Origin: CAZFVY01 sp964522665 | Lineage (GTDB): Bacteria; Verrucomicrobiota; Verrucomicrobiia; Limisphaerales; CAZFVY01 | Assembly: GCA_964522665.1 (NCBI GenBank) | Contig: CAZFVY010000020.1 | Coordinates: 13,470-77,469, forward strand | DNA length: 64,000 nucleotides | Direction of reading: 5' to 3' | In this document: positions 1-9,800 of the stretch, piece after piece | Layout: the number at the start of each line of letters is the position of its first letter | How positions within the stretch are numbered: the stretch's first letter is position 1 | Made by a program: the position numbers and the translations under genes | Notes under the pieces: model-generated | Told to the model about the DNA's origin: nothing | The model's input: the letters and a program-made list of their open reading frames with translations, nothing else | Database searches by the model: none

Positions 1-2
1 CG

Positions 3-1031
3 GCGAAGGACGCGCCCTCCCCCAGCCCGGCGCACGGACCGACGCGGGCGAACGCGGCCGCCGCGCCACCCGGAGAGGCGCCGCAGGGCATGGTGTGGAT
101 TTCGGGCGGCGAGTTTTCGATGGGGACGGATGATCCCACTGACCTGATCTGCGGCGGCCCGGACCGGATGCCGGACGCGCGGCCGATTCACCGCGTTTAC
201 GTGGACGGTTTTTGGATGGACACGACGGACGTGACGAACGAGCAGTTCGAGAAATTCGTCCTAGCGACCGGCTACGTTACGGTGGCCGAACGGACGCCCC
301 GGCAGAAGGATTTCCCGGACGCGCCGCCCGAGGAGCTTGTGCCCGGATCGGTCGTGTTCAAACCGACGGCGGCGCCGGTCCCCCTAAATGACCACCTGCA
401 ATGGTGGGAGTACGTCAAAGGGGCGAATTGGCGCGACCCGGACGGGACCGGCATGGCTCGCGGCGACCGCGGGAGATATCCGGTGGTCCACATCGCGTAC
501 GAGGACGCGGAAGCGTACGTGAAGTGGGCGGGCAAGCGGCTCCCGACCGAGGCGGAATGGGAATTCGCCGCGCGCGGCGGCTTGAGCGGGCAACCGTACT
601 CGTGGGGCAGCGAATTGAAGCCGGGTGGCAAATGGATGGCCAATATTTACCAGGGGCGCTTCCCGATGCGCGACACCGGCGAGGACGGCTTCGCGGGGAT
701 CGCGCCGGTCGCGCAGTTTCCGCCCAATGGTTACGGTTTATTCGACATGGCCGGCAACGTGTGGCAATGGTGCTCGGATTGGTACCGGCCCGATTACTAT
801 GAAACGCTGGCCGCGGCCGGCGGCGTCGCGCGGAACCCCCGCGGACCGGAGGAGAGTTTCGACCCGGCCGAGCCGGGCGCGCCAAAACGCGTGCAGCGGG
901 GCGGCTCGTTTCTTTGCACGGATCAATATTGCACGCGCTACATGGTCGGCTCGCGCGGTCGCGGTGAACTCTCGACCGGCAGCAATCACTTGAGCTTCCG
1001 GTGCGTGAAATCGCCGAATTCGAAATCGTAA
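3..1031 (+). CDS. Formylglycine-generating enzyme (sulfatase maturase), 5' end outside window
   Basis: Oxidises the sulfatase active-site cysteine to C-alpha-formylglycine, using O2 and copper in the aerobic family. The reading frame is open to the left edge, so the N-terminus, probably a signal peptide, is missing; an internal ATG at 90 is unlikely to be the true start because the Ala/Pro-rich upstream codons continue the frame. The FGE-sulfatase fold begins at the family hallmark MVWISGGEFSMG. Near the C-terminus lies RGGSFLCTDQYCTRY, which keeps both catalytic cysteines in the C-x4-C spacing of true FGEs, followed by LSFRC. Many SUMF1-domain proteins lack these cysteines, so this one is probably catalytic. 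Two sulfatases with cysteine-type motifs follow on the same strand, the first 25 bp downstream, so maturase and clients form one functional unit. Confidence 0.9.
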   Translation, partial: AKDAPSPSPAHGPTRANAAAAPPGEAPQGMVWISGGEFSMGTDDPTDLICGGPDRMPDARPIHRVYVDGFWMDTTDVTNEQFEKFVLATGYVTVAERTPRQKDFPDAPPEELVPGSVVFKPTAAPVPLNDHLQWWEYVKGANWRDPDGTGMARGDRGRYPVVHIAYEDAEAYVKWAGKRLPTEAEWEFAARGGLSGQPYSWGSELKPGGKWMANIYQGRFPMRDTGEDGFAGIAPVAQFPPNGYGLFDMAGNVWQWCSDWYRPDYYETLAAAGGVARNPRGPEESFDPAEPGAPKRVQRGGSFLCTDQYCTRYMVGSRGRGELSTGSNHLSFRCVKSPNSKS

Positions 1032-1056
1032 AAACCGGTTTGCCGGACTCGAAAAC

Positions 1057-2565
1057 ATGACGACAAAACATTTTGATCGCCGCGCCCTCCCGGCGCTCGG
1101 CCTGGCGTTCGCGCTGCTCGCGCTGCTGCCGGATCGCGCCAGCCCGGCCAATCGGTTCGCGGCGCCCGGCCACGAACGCCCGAATATTCTTTTCCTGTTT
1201 TCAGACGACCAGACGTTTCGCGCGCTCTCGGCGCTGGGCGAATTGGAAGTCAAAACGCCGAACCTGGACCGCTTGGCCCGGCGCGGGATGTTGTTCACCC
1301 ATTGCTTCAACCCCGGTGGCTGGAGCGGCGCGGTGTGCATCCCGAGCCGCACCATGTTGAACACGGGCCGTTTGCTTTGGCAGTGCCGGGGCGCGAACGA
1401 TCAGGGGTTGCCAGCGGGCGCGGCGCTTTGGGGCGAGACGCTCGGCCAGGCCGGTTACGATACGTTTATGGCCGGCAAATGGCACATTCCAGATGCGGCC
1501 TTGAAGCGCAGTTTCAAGACCATTGGTCCGCTCACCGGCGGTTTCCTTGAATCGACCACGAACGGCGGCCCCGCCTACTTCCGCCCCGCGCCCGGCAATC
1601 CGTGGCGGCCGGACGATCCGAGGTGGAAAGGTCATTGGCTCAACGTGGACGGCAAGACCGTGCATAGCAGCGTCCGCATCGCCGACTCGGCAATTGATTT
1701 TTTGCGGACCAACGCGACGGCCAGCGCGAATCCCTTTTTCATGTATGTGGCTTTCAACGCGCCGCATGATCCGCGGCAATCCCCGACGGAATTCCTTTCG
1801 ATGTATCCGCCCAACAAACTGAAGCTGCCGCCCAATTTCCTGCCGCATCACCCGTTTCTCATCGAGGCCAATTTCAACGGGCGCGACGAAATCCTTGCGC
1901 CGTATCCGCGGACACCGGAAGTGATCCGCGTCCATTTGCAGGAGTATTACTCGATGATCACGCACCTGGACGCGCAGATTGGACGCTTGCTCGACGCCCT
2001 CGACGCCACCGGCAAAGCGGACAACACCATCATCTTTTTCAGCTCAGACCAGGGACTCGCGGTCGGCCAGCATGGGCTGCTCGGCAAACAGAATTTGTAC
2101 GAACATTCCTTGCGCATGCCGTTCATCGTGGCCGGGCCGGGCGTTCCGCGCGGCCAGCGCAACGACGCCTTGTTCTACCTGCAGAGCCTTTTCGCCACCT
2201 CGTGCGAAATGGCCGGCGTGCCAATTCCCGCCAGCGTCCAGTTTCCGAGCCTGGTTCCGCTCATCACGGGAGAAAAGAAACAATTATACGACGCGCTCTA
2301 CGCGGCGTTTCTGGATCGCCAACGCGCGGTGCGCACCGAACGGTGGCACTTGATCCGCACTCCGGCGGCAAAGCAGGTTCAACTCTTCGATGTCAAAAAC
2401 GACCCGTGGGAAATCCACAATCTCTCCGCCGACCCGAAACGGGCCGCTACGGTCGCCCAACTCGACGCGAAGTTGCGCGAGTTAATGCGCGCCGAGAAGG
2501 ACCCGCTGCCGCCGGAGAGAGTTTTCATTGGGTCGCCGGCCGCTGGCGTGAACCCCAGCCCATAG
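1057..2565 (+). CDS. Secreted sulfatase, cysteine (S1) type
   Basis: Predicted periplasmic or secreted sulfatase of the alkaline-phosphatase superfamily, 502 aa. A signal peptide covers about the first 31 residues (hydrophobic core ALGLAFALLALLP). The mature fold opens with RPNILFLFSDDQTF, supplying the first metal-binding aspartates. The active-site motif CIPSR starts at about Cys95, the residue converted to formylglycine. The downstream NTIIFFSSDQGLAVGQHGLL block is the usual second metal site, with GKQNLYEHSLRMPFIVAGPG after it. The sequence resembles the choline-/iduronate-sulfatase-like group, but the substrate cannot be named; sulfated polysaccharide is the usual target in this phylum. 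It lies 25 bp after the maturase gene and is probably co-transcribed with it. Confidence 0.93.
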   Translation: MTTKHFDRRALPALGLAFALLALLPDRASPANRFAAPGHERPNILFLFSDDQTFRALSALGELEVKTPNLDRLARRGMLFTHCFNPGGWSGAVCIPSRTMLNTGRLLWQCRGANDQGLPAGAALWGETLGQAGYDTFMAGKWHIPDAALKRSFKTIGPLTGGFLESTTNGGPAYFRPAPGNPWRPDDPRWKGHWLNVDGKTVHSSVRIADSAIDFLRTNATASANPFFMYVAFNAPHDPRQSPTEFLSMYPPNKLKLPPNFLPHHPFLIEANFNGRDEILAPYPRTPEVIRVHLQEYYSMITHLDAQIGRLLDALDATGKADNTIIFFSSDQGLAVGQHGLLGKQNLYEHSLRMPFIVAGPGVPRGQRNDALFYLQSLFATSCEMAGVPIPASVQFPSLVPLITGEKKQLYDALYAAFLDRQRAVRTERWHLIRTPAAKQVQLFDVKNDPWEIHNLSADPKRAATVAQLDAKLRELMRAEKDPLPPERVFIGSPAAGVNPSP

Positions 2566-2596
2566 CGCCAGCGCCGCGTCGCGCCGCAATAGCCAC

Positions 2597-2686
2597 GGTG
2601 GGGCGAGGCTCCGCCGAGCCGTGACTGGTTTCGGGCGGCAGCAGCTCGAGGGAACCTTCCACGGCTCGGCAGAGCCTCGCCCCACC
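2597..2686. repeat. Family A inverted-end element, short copy A1 (90 bp)
   Basis: Starts GGTGGGGCGAGGCTC and ends in the reverse complement GAGCCTCGCCCCACC. Each end also contains its own small hairpin (GGCTC-4 nt-GAGCC, or the same pattern in the other end). This is the shortest paired copy and sits in the gap between the two sulfatase genes. I see no target-site duplication. Confidence 0.8.
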
Positions 2687-2840
2687 AACTTGGCAGCCAG
2701 CGGCCATCTCGGGCCGCGGGTGCCGCGACGCAGGGGACGATTGGCAGCAGGCAACGATGACTCACGCGGGTTGATGACGTCCCTGGCGAGCTTTTTACCC
2801 TTAACTAAAAGAGTGCCGCCCGGTAGCGTTGCCACGATCA

Positions 2841-4472
2841 ATGAAAAACGTCCTGCGACTGTTTTTGTGCATGACGATGCTCGGTGGCGCCGTCGGTGAC
2901 CGGGTGCGCGGCGCGGCGGCGGCGGCGCGGCCGAACATTTTGTTTATTCTCGCGGACGACATGGGGTTCGCGGACGCGGGATGTTACGGCGGCGAGATCG
3001 CCACGCCGAACCTCGACCGGCTCGCGGCCAACGGCGTCCGCTTCACGCGGTTTTACAACACGGCGCGTTGCTGGCCGACGCGCTCGGCTTTGTTGACGGG
3101 GTACTATCCACAGCAAATCCGGATGGACCCGCCGCAGGGACGCCTGCCCGGTTGGGCGTGGCTGGCGCCGCGCTACCTCCAGCCGCTGGGCTACCGGTCG
3201 TACCACAGCGGCAAATGGCATGTCAGCGGCGCGCCCCGTTCGCTGGCGGACGGCGGATTCGACCGGTCGTATCGTTTGGAAGATCACGACCGCAACTTTT
3301 ACCCCACCAACGTCTGGTTGGACGACGCGCGGCTGCCGACGGTTCCGAAAGGCAGTAATTACTACACTACGGTGGCGTTCGCGGATTTCATGATCGAATG
3401 TCTTCGGGATCACGCGGCCCATCACGCCACGCAGCCGTTCTTCGGTTATCTGGCATTCACCGTGCCCCATTTTCCGTTGCAGGCGCCGCCCGCGGACATC
3501 GCGCGGTATCGGGATAAATATCTGGCCGGCTGGGACGAGATTCGCGCCCAGCGGCACGAGCGGCAATTGCGGATGGGGCTGGTGAATTGCGCGTTGAGCG
3601 AACGGGAGCCGGGCGAAACGCCGTACTGGAATCTCTCCGAGGCGGAACTGGTTCGCCAGATCAGCACGAACGAAGTCGCGCGGGCGGTCGCCTGGAGCGA
3701 GTTGACCGCGGAGCAACGGCGCTTTCAGGCGACCAAAATGGCGATTCACGCGGCGATGATCGACCGCATGGACCACGAGATTGGCCGCGTGCTCGAGCAA
3801 CTCAAGGCGATGGGCGCGTTGGAGAATACGATCGTCATGTTCGCGTCCGACAACGGCGCCAGCGCGGAATTTCTCAATCGCGGTGATAAGCACGACCCAG
3901 CCGCCGAGCCGGGTTCGGGCGGCAGTTTTCTCTGCCTCGGTCCCGGCTGGTCCACGGCCGCCAATACGCCGTTTCGCCTGCACAAGTCGTGGGTCCACGA
4001 AGGCGGGATTTCCACGCCCTTGATCGTGCAGTGGCCGGCCAGGCTCAAGGCGAAAGGCGAGTTGCGCCACGCGGTGGGGCACGTGATCGACATCGTGCCT
4101 ACGCTGCTCGAATTAGCCGGAGCGCCGGCGCGGCCAGCGCCGGGCGGAATTGAGCCGCCACCGTTTCCCGGGCGGAGCCTCGTTCCCGCGTTGGCCACCG
4201 ACGCGCGTTTGTCGCGCGATTATCTCTACTTCCATCACGAGAATAATCGGGCGTTGCTCATCAACGACTGGAAACTGGTTTCCAAGCGTCCGAACACGAA
4301 TGACTACGCGCTATACGATCTGAGCCGCGATCGCTGCGAGCAAGTGAATCTGGCCGCGAAAAACCCGGACCGCGTCGCCTTGATGGCGCGCCGCTGGCAG
4401 GAAATCGAGACCGGCTTCCGCGCGCTGGCAACGCCCGACAAGAAAATCGAACCGACACCCGGTGGGAATTAG
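2841..4472 (+). CDS. Secreted arylsulfatase-like enzyme
   Basis: Second sulfatase, 543 aa from the ATG at 2841 (a TTG four codons upstream is possible but less likely). A signal peptide covers about residues 1-24. Mature fold: RPNILFILADDMGFADAGCY (metal site), then CWPTR at Cys77, then IVMFASDNGASAEF (second metal site) and a C-terminal DLSRDRCEQVNLA block typical of arylsulfatase A-like enzymes. The motif has Thr where most family members have Ser or Ala (C-x-P-S/A-R); Cys, Pro and Arg are intact, so it should still be a substrate for the upstream maturase. The substrate is unknown. It is separated from the first sulfatase by 275 bp containing repeat element A1. Confidence 0.92.
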   Translation: MKNVLRLFLCMTMLGGAVGDRVRGAAAAARPNILFILADDMGFADAGCYGGEIATPNLDRLAANGVRFTRFYNTARCWPTRSALLTGYYPQQIRMDPPQGRLPGWAWLAPRYLQPLGYRSYHSGKWHVSGAPRSLADGGFDRSYRLEDHDRNFYPTNVWLDDARLPTVPKGSNYYTTVAFADFMIECLRDHAAHHATQPFFGYLAFTVPHFPLQAPPADIARYRDKYLAGWDEIRAQRHERQLRMGLVNCALSEREPGETPYWNLSEAELVRQISTNEVARAVAWSELTAEQRRFQATKMAIHAAMIDRMDHEIGRVLEQLKAMGALENTIVMFASDNGASAEFLNRGDKHDPAAEPGSGGSFLCLGPGWSTAANTPFRLHKSWVHEGGISTPLIVQWPARLKAKGELRHAVGHVIDIVPTLLELAGAPARPAPGGIEPPPFPGRSLVPALATDARLSRDYLYFHHENNRALLINDWKLVSKRPNTNDYALYDLSRDRCEQVNLAAKNPDRVALMARRWQEIETGFRALATPDKKIEPTPGGN

Positions 4473-4568
4473 CAGCGAAGTCCATTTCGCAACGCCGGCC
4501 GCCGCCATCGCGCGCCGGCGAGTCGAACGCGTCCCGCGGTCGCGAGTCCCGGCGATGGTTCGAGGTCG

Positions 4569-5960
4569 TCATCGAACCGCTTCGCCTCGATCGGCGGAGA
4601 GCATAATCGACCGGATTCCGAGGCTGTCTCCCGGACGGGGTTGACCCAAGAATTCGATGGCCAAACCGGTGATTAGCCCGCGATATTCGGGCGAGGACGC
4701 CAGGTCGGCGTAATATCGGCGCAGCACGCCATCCGGAATGAGTTTCACCGTCAGGCTTTTCTTTTCATCGAACTGATCGTCATCAAGCCGCTTCCAGAAG
4801 ACGCGCGCGGACGGGGAAGGCGCCATGCAACCCATTCGCAATTCCAGCAGCGGCGCCGTTTCCACGCGCCAGCAGCGCGTCGGGCTTTCCAGTCGCGGCG
4901 TCCCGGAGCCCCAACTTATGCGCCATTCGCCGTCCAACGGCAAACCCTGGTCGGTGGCATTCTGCAGCGTCCAATGTTGCCGGTCCCTGGCAAAACGCCA
5001 CGCGCGCGGCGTCCGCGTGGCCATGTCATTGAATCGCTTCCGAATCTCAGTGATCTGGCCGACCACGAATTCCGTGCGGTGTTCATAGACGATGTTGTAG
5101 TCGAAAGTCTCGCGGTGAATTGGCGCAAGATACGAGGTCGAGCTGTGTTTGGGATCGTCCGACCGGGCGTCGCCGTAAACCCCGCCGTGGAACTCGGCGC
5201 CGTCCTCCTTGAACACGCCCAAACCCCAACCATGCTCATCGACCAACGCCGCCCAACCTTCCGTGGCGACGAAGCGCGTCCAGGGCCAGGGTTGCCGCCA
5301 GTCGTTCGTGACCCGGGTCAGCGCGGCGCCGGTGAACGGTTGGTCGCCCGTGTAGGACATCAACCGATCGAGCCTCGAGATCGTATAAACGGCGGGCAAT
5401 TCCTGCGGGCAGGGACGGTAGGCGGCTTTGTCCGCGCGCTGGTTCGTGCAACGAAAGCGCATGTGGATGACCGGTCCATCCAGCGAAGTCCACGTTTCAA
5501 AAACGCAGTCCCCCGGGACATTATTGAGCGGCCACTGCATCGGCGCGCATTTGATGTAGATTTCTCTGCCATCGTTGCGGCGCTCGACGACCTTCGAGGG
5601 ATTCCCGTAACAATCGCCCGTCTGAATCGGATTCCAACCGAGGCCGGCCCAGGCCTTATTCGGCTTTTTATCGCCGACCTCAAACGGCCACGGCCCGGAG
5701 TAGTGGGACATTTGAATCTGCCGCCCGAGATCGGCGCTATTGATGATATTGCCCGGGTGATCCCTGCTCGCGATAAACGTGACCGCCCCACCCAGCGACA
5801 AATCCATGCCGACGCGCAGCTCGCCGTTGTCCAAAAATGTCATTTGGGACGGGGCGTTCGTGGACGGCGCGGCGAGGACGGAGGCGGCGTATGGCCGGGC
5901 GACGAGCGTTACGATCACAAGATACCAAAGCGTCTTACGGTTTGTACGAGGTTGCTTCAT
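4569..5960 (-). CDS. Secreted protein of unknown function
   Basis: 463 aa from the ATG at 5960, chosen because it immediately precedes a signal peptide (basic MKQPRTNRK then a hydrophobic run ending near SVLAAP); the longer frame upstream adds only low-complexity sequence. The mature part is rich in aromatic residues and looks like an all-beta sugar-related fold (for example DNGELRVGMDLSLGGAVTFI and WAALVDEHGWGLGVFKEDG). I recognise no catalytic motif. It faces the sulfatase genes convergently; a role in polysaccharide handling is a guess from context only. Confidence 0.75.
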   Translation of the reverse strand: MKQPRTNRKTLWYLVIVTLVARPYAASVLAAPSTNAPSQMTFLDNGELRVGMDLSLGGAVTFIASRDHPGNIINSADLGRQIQMSHYSGPWPFEVGDKKPNKAWAGLGWNPIQTGDCYGNPSKVVERRNDGREIYIKCAPMQWPLNNVPGDCVFETWTSLDGPVIHMRFRCTNQRADKAAYRPCPQELPAVYTISRLDRLMSYTGDQPFTGAALTRVTNDWRQPWPWTRFVATEGWAALVDEHGWGLGVFKEDGAEFHGGVYGDARSDDPKHSSTSYLAPIHRETFDYNIVYEHRTEFVVGQITEIRKRFNDMATRTPRAWRFARDRQHWTLQNATDQGLPLDGEWRISWGSGTPRLESPTRCWRVETAPLLELRMGCMAPSPSARVFWKRLDDDQFDEKKSLTVKLIPDGVLRRYYADLASSPEYRGLITGLAIEFLGQPRPGDSLGIRSIMLSADRGEAVR

Positions 5961-6055
5961 TTGAGAATAGGCCGGTCTCGGCGCCGGAAGCTCAGTTTCC
6001 TCCGTCGCGGAATTCGATCGCGTCGCAGCGACGAACGCAGGCGTAACGTGGGCCG

Positions 6056-6376
6056 TCATTCGCCTTCCCAAAATGCGTCAATGTCTCTGGCGCCGTGGAG
6101 AACATGAAAGACCTCAATCCCGTCGACGATCGGACTGTAGAAAACCAGGAACGATTCAAACCCCTGCACCCGGAACGACCGCAACTCGAGCAAACGCTCA
6201 TGAGCGCATTTCCTTCGCCAGCCCATGCCCGGAGTCCGCGCCAGCGACCGGAAAGTGGCGTCGGCCGATTCCAGAAAGCGATCCGCGGCCTCGATATTGT
6301 CGGCGGCAACGTAGTCCCAAATCGCCGCCAATTCCGCTTCGACGAATTCGGAAAAGATGATTCTAGGCGTGGCCAC
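6056..6376 (-). CDS. ParE/RelE-family toxin
   Basis: About 106 aa from a GTG at 6376. The longer frame from 6445 would overlap most of the antitoxin C-terminus, so the short start is preferred; it gives a 14-bp overlap with the antitoxin, usual for co-translated pairs. The sequence has the ParE pattern: EAELAAIWDYVAADN helix, ATFRSLARTPGMGW, then beta strands LLELRSFRVQGFESFLVFY and GIEVFHVLHGARD. Family members poison DNA gyrase (ParE) or cleave mRNA (RelE); the target cannot be told from sequence. It is the second gene of the operon. Confidence 0.82.
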   Translation of the reverse strand: MATPRIIFSEFVEAELAAIWDYVAADNIEAADRFLESADATFRSLARTPGMGWRRKCAHERLLELRSFRVQGFESFLVFYSPIVDGIEVFHVLHGARDIDAFWEGE

Positions 6377-6635
6377 GGCGCGCCTTGCTCCGTTGCCGCA
6401 ACCGCGCGAAGACCAGCTTGGCGTCCACGCCCTTTCCCCGATCAAGCGAATCGGCCGCCTCCAAAAGCCGCGCCTCCAGTTCCGGAAGGGAAGCCACCGA
6501 AATCTTTTTCAACAATTCGTCTTTCTCGAGTAAACGCAACCCTTCGCGAAGCACTTCACTGGCGGTCTGAAAATCTCCGCTGGTCACTTTTTCGGAGACG
6601 AATCGATCCCACTTTTTTCCCAGCGATACATTCAT
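6363..6635 (-). CDS. ParD-like antitoxin
   Basis: 90 aa from the ATG at 6635 (MNVSLGKKWDRFV), chosen over an upstream in-frame start because it fits the ParD/CopG N-terminus. The N-terminal half is the short beta strand plus helices of a ribbon-helix-helix dimer (SEKVTSGDFQTASEVLREGL), which should bind its own promoter. The charged C-terminal half (LPELEARLLEAADSL) would wrap the toxin. It is first in the operon and overlaps the toxin start. Confidence 0.82.
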   Translation of the reverse strand: MNVSLGKKWDRFVSEKVTSGDFQTASEVLREGLRLLEKDELLKKISVASLPELEARLLEAADSLDRGKGVDAKLVFARLRQRSKARRGHA

Positions 6636-6872
6636 AATTCTGTCCGAGCGCTCGTGATGACATTCAATCTTGATTACTTTATCCAATAACAGAAAATGCG
6701 CAAGCGGCGCTCAAAGCCGATAGAACCGAATTCATCGCCCCGCCTTCCGATCCGCGAGTCCCCGATGGGGATGCGACAAGGCGTCGGGCGACCGCCAACG
6801 GGACTAATGATCTCGGCGCCGGCTTCGGCCCTCCGAAGCGTCCGCGAGGCGCCCGCGCGCGCGAACGGAAGT

Positions 6873-9800
6873 CTAGGCGAGCGGGACTTTAAGCTCGACC
6901 GTCGTGCCGCGGCCGAGACCGCTCTCGATCGTGACGCCGCCGCCCACTCCAGTCATGCGGGCGCGTAGATTGCGCAACCCGCGTCCGCCCGGGTCCAGGA
7001 CAACGGCGGGCAACGCTGATTCCGCGAGCTCCGGCGCGCGGAAACCGCGACCGTTATCGGTGATCGTGAGCTTCAATCGCCGGCCCTCCACCGCCGCGCG
7101 CACGCGGACTTCCGTCGCGCCCGCGTGTTTGACGATATTATTGAGGACCTCGCGGGTGGCGAACAGCAGATTATGGCGGACTTCCGCCGCAACGGTGAGG
7201 GCCGGAAAATCTTCGGGCAACTCGAAGCGGCACGTCACGCCGGCGGCGGCGAGAAAATCCTCCGCGAAATGACAGAGATGAGGCACGAGACGATCGAGCG
7301 GTTCGCTGGCCGGATCGGCCGCCCAAATCACTTCCTTCAACCGGCGCGCGGCCTCGCGGGCGGCGCGGGCGAGCTTCGGGAGGCGCTCGTGCGTGGGCTG
7401 GGCGTCGGCCATTTCAGCGAGCAGCGAGATCTGGGTCAGATCGGCCCCCAAACCGTCGTGCAGGTCTTTGGCGATCCGCACCCGTTCGGTCGCCAACGCG
7501 ACCTCGGCTTGCAACCGTTCGATTTTGCGCAATTCATCCATTCGCCCACGAATCAGTCCAAAGACGGCGACCATAAACGACAGTCCAACGCCAACGCGAA
7601 ACCACCAGGTTTCGCTGAGGCGCGGCTCCAAGCGAAGTTCAAGCCCGGCCCCCGCCATGCTCCAATGCCCTTGCTCGTTGGCCGCGACGACCTCGAACCG
7701 ATAATTCCCGGGGCGCAGGTTCGTGTAGTACGCCGTGCGGCGGAAACCGGCGTCATGCCAATTCTGGTCGGCGCCGTCGAGCCGGTATTTGAACCGGATT
7801 TTTTGGGGCGCCAGGAAACTGTTCGCGGTGTAGTGGAATTCGAGCACTTCCGCGCTACCCGGCGGCAGGGTGATCGCCGCTTCCCTCCGGCCCACGGGAT
7901 AGTCAATCGTGGGCGCCTGCGGCCAGGGGTTTCCGTTCGGGCCGCCGCCCGGCGCGGCTCCGCCGGCGACAAGCGCGGGGACGTTGCTATAGACCAGCCG
8001 CTCGTCGGCACGCGCCTGCTCGATGACGACGCGCGGCGCGACATCGTCCTCCCGCAACCGCCGCGGATCGATCACGACCACGCCTTTGGGCGTCGGAAAC
8101 CAGAGTCGGCCGTCGGGCGTCTTGGCGACCGTCGGCTGGCTCTTCTCGCCGTTGACTTCGCCGCTCAGGAGTCCGTCGGTTTCGTCGTAGCCGACGCACC
8201 GGACCGTCGCGGCGTGACCAGCCGCGACTTGGTTCAACTCGAATTTGCGCACCTGATAGATGCCGTGATCGGCGCCCAGCCAAATCGACCCAAGGTCATC
8301 CTCGATGATGGCGTTCACGGCGTTTTCCAGCAGCCCCTCGCGGATCGTGAGTGAGGCGAGGCGCCCGCGTTCGTAACGGTTCAGGCCGACCGCCGTGCCG
8401 ATCCAAAGCACGCCGTCGTGGTCCTGATAGAGGCTGCGAATAAAGTCGCTGCACAAACCATCCCGCTTGGTCAGCGTGGTGATCTTCCCGGCTTCAATGC
8501 GGCAAAGCCCCGCGCCGAACGTCCCGGCCCAGAGCGCGCCCGACCGGTCCTCGAGGAGCGCCCGGACATCGCCATTGCCCAAGCCCTCGGCGGCGCCGTA
8601 GCTCAGGCATTGGTCAGCCCGGTTCGCGAAGAGTTGGCGCAAGGTACTGACCCACAGCGTCCCTTCGCGGCCGACGCAGATCGCGCGTGTCTTGTCTTCC
8701 GTCGGCTCGGACGAAAACGGGTGGTGGAGCACGCGTCCGTCTTCCAGAGAATCCAGACCGTGCCCACAACCGACCCACAAACGTCCGGCGGCGTCCTCGG
8801 CGAGCGCGCGCACGGTATTCTTGTTGAGGCCATCGGCCTCGGTGTAGTTATGGAACCTCCCGTCCTGAAACTGGCTGAGGCCGCCGTCCGTGCCGATCCA
8901 GACGGAGCCGGCGCGGCTGGGGAGCACGGTCCACGCGTTGTCGTCCGCCAGACCATCGGCCTTCGTCAGCGTCGTAAACCAGCGGGGACGAAACCGGCGC
9001 AGGCCGGCGCCCTCGGTCCCAAACCAGAGCGCCCCATCCCGGCCTTCAAAGCCGTAGCAGGCGTTGGCGCCGGCCAAGCCGATGGTTTCGTCAAGATAGC
9101 GACTCTCGCGCCAGCGACCGACGCCGGAGGCTCCGCGCGGGTACCAGACATTGCCGGCGCGGTCCGGGAAAGCAAAAATCGGCCGGCCACGATTCACGAG
9201 CGGCTCCGGCGCCGGATACTCGTCCCAGCGACCCTTCCGGTAACGGAACAAGCCGGCGGAATCGGCAAACCACAGCGCTCCGTCCGGGCCGGCGCGGATC
9301 GTATCAACGATAATCTTCGGCCGTCCCGGCGAACTGATCGGGGCCGAGAATCGTCCACTCCGCGGATCGCGCACCTGCAATCCTCCCTCGGTATCGACCC
9401 AGAGCTGGGCTTGGGCGTCCTCAAACACGGCGCGCACGCTGGGGTTCACGAGGCCGCTGTCCGTTGAGTAGTGGGTCACACTTGCGCTGGTCAGATAGGT
9501 CAGGCCGGTTCGATCACCCAACCAGATTCCGCCCGCGCGACTGGCGCACAGCGGCCCAGCCTGATTCTCAACCAAGCCTTCCGCCGTCGTCCAACGGCGG
9601 AACGCTCCGCGATAAAACCGAAGCAAGCCGTCCCAAGTACCGATCCAAAGCCCACCTTCAGTGTCCTCGGCCATGTTCAGGCAAATGTCGTTCCGCATTT
9701 CCGGGGTGTTGCCATGGTAGAAATGGGTCATCTGCAAGCCGTCAAAACGCACCAAGCCGTAGCCCGTGGCGAGCCAGAGGTAGCCGTCGCGGGTTTGGAA

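Noticed and set aside
7125..8354. Long plus-strand frame (409 aa) antisense to the sensor kinase
   Set aside because: High GC makes antisense frames long; composition is Arg/Pro/Gly-rich without domain signal, and the minus-strand kinase is unmistakable.
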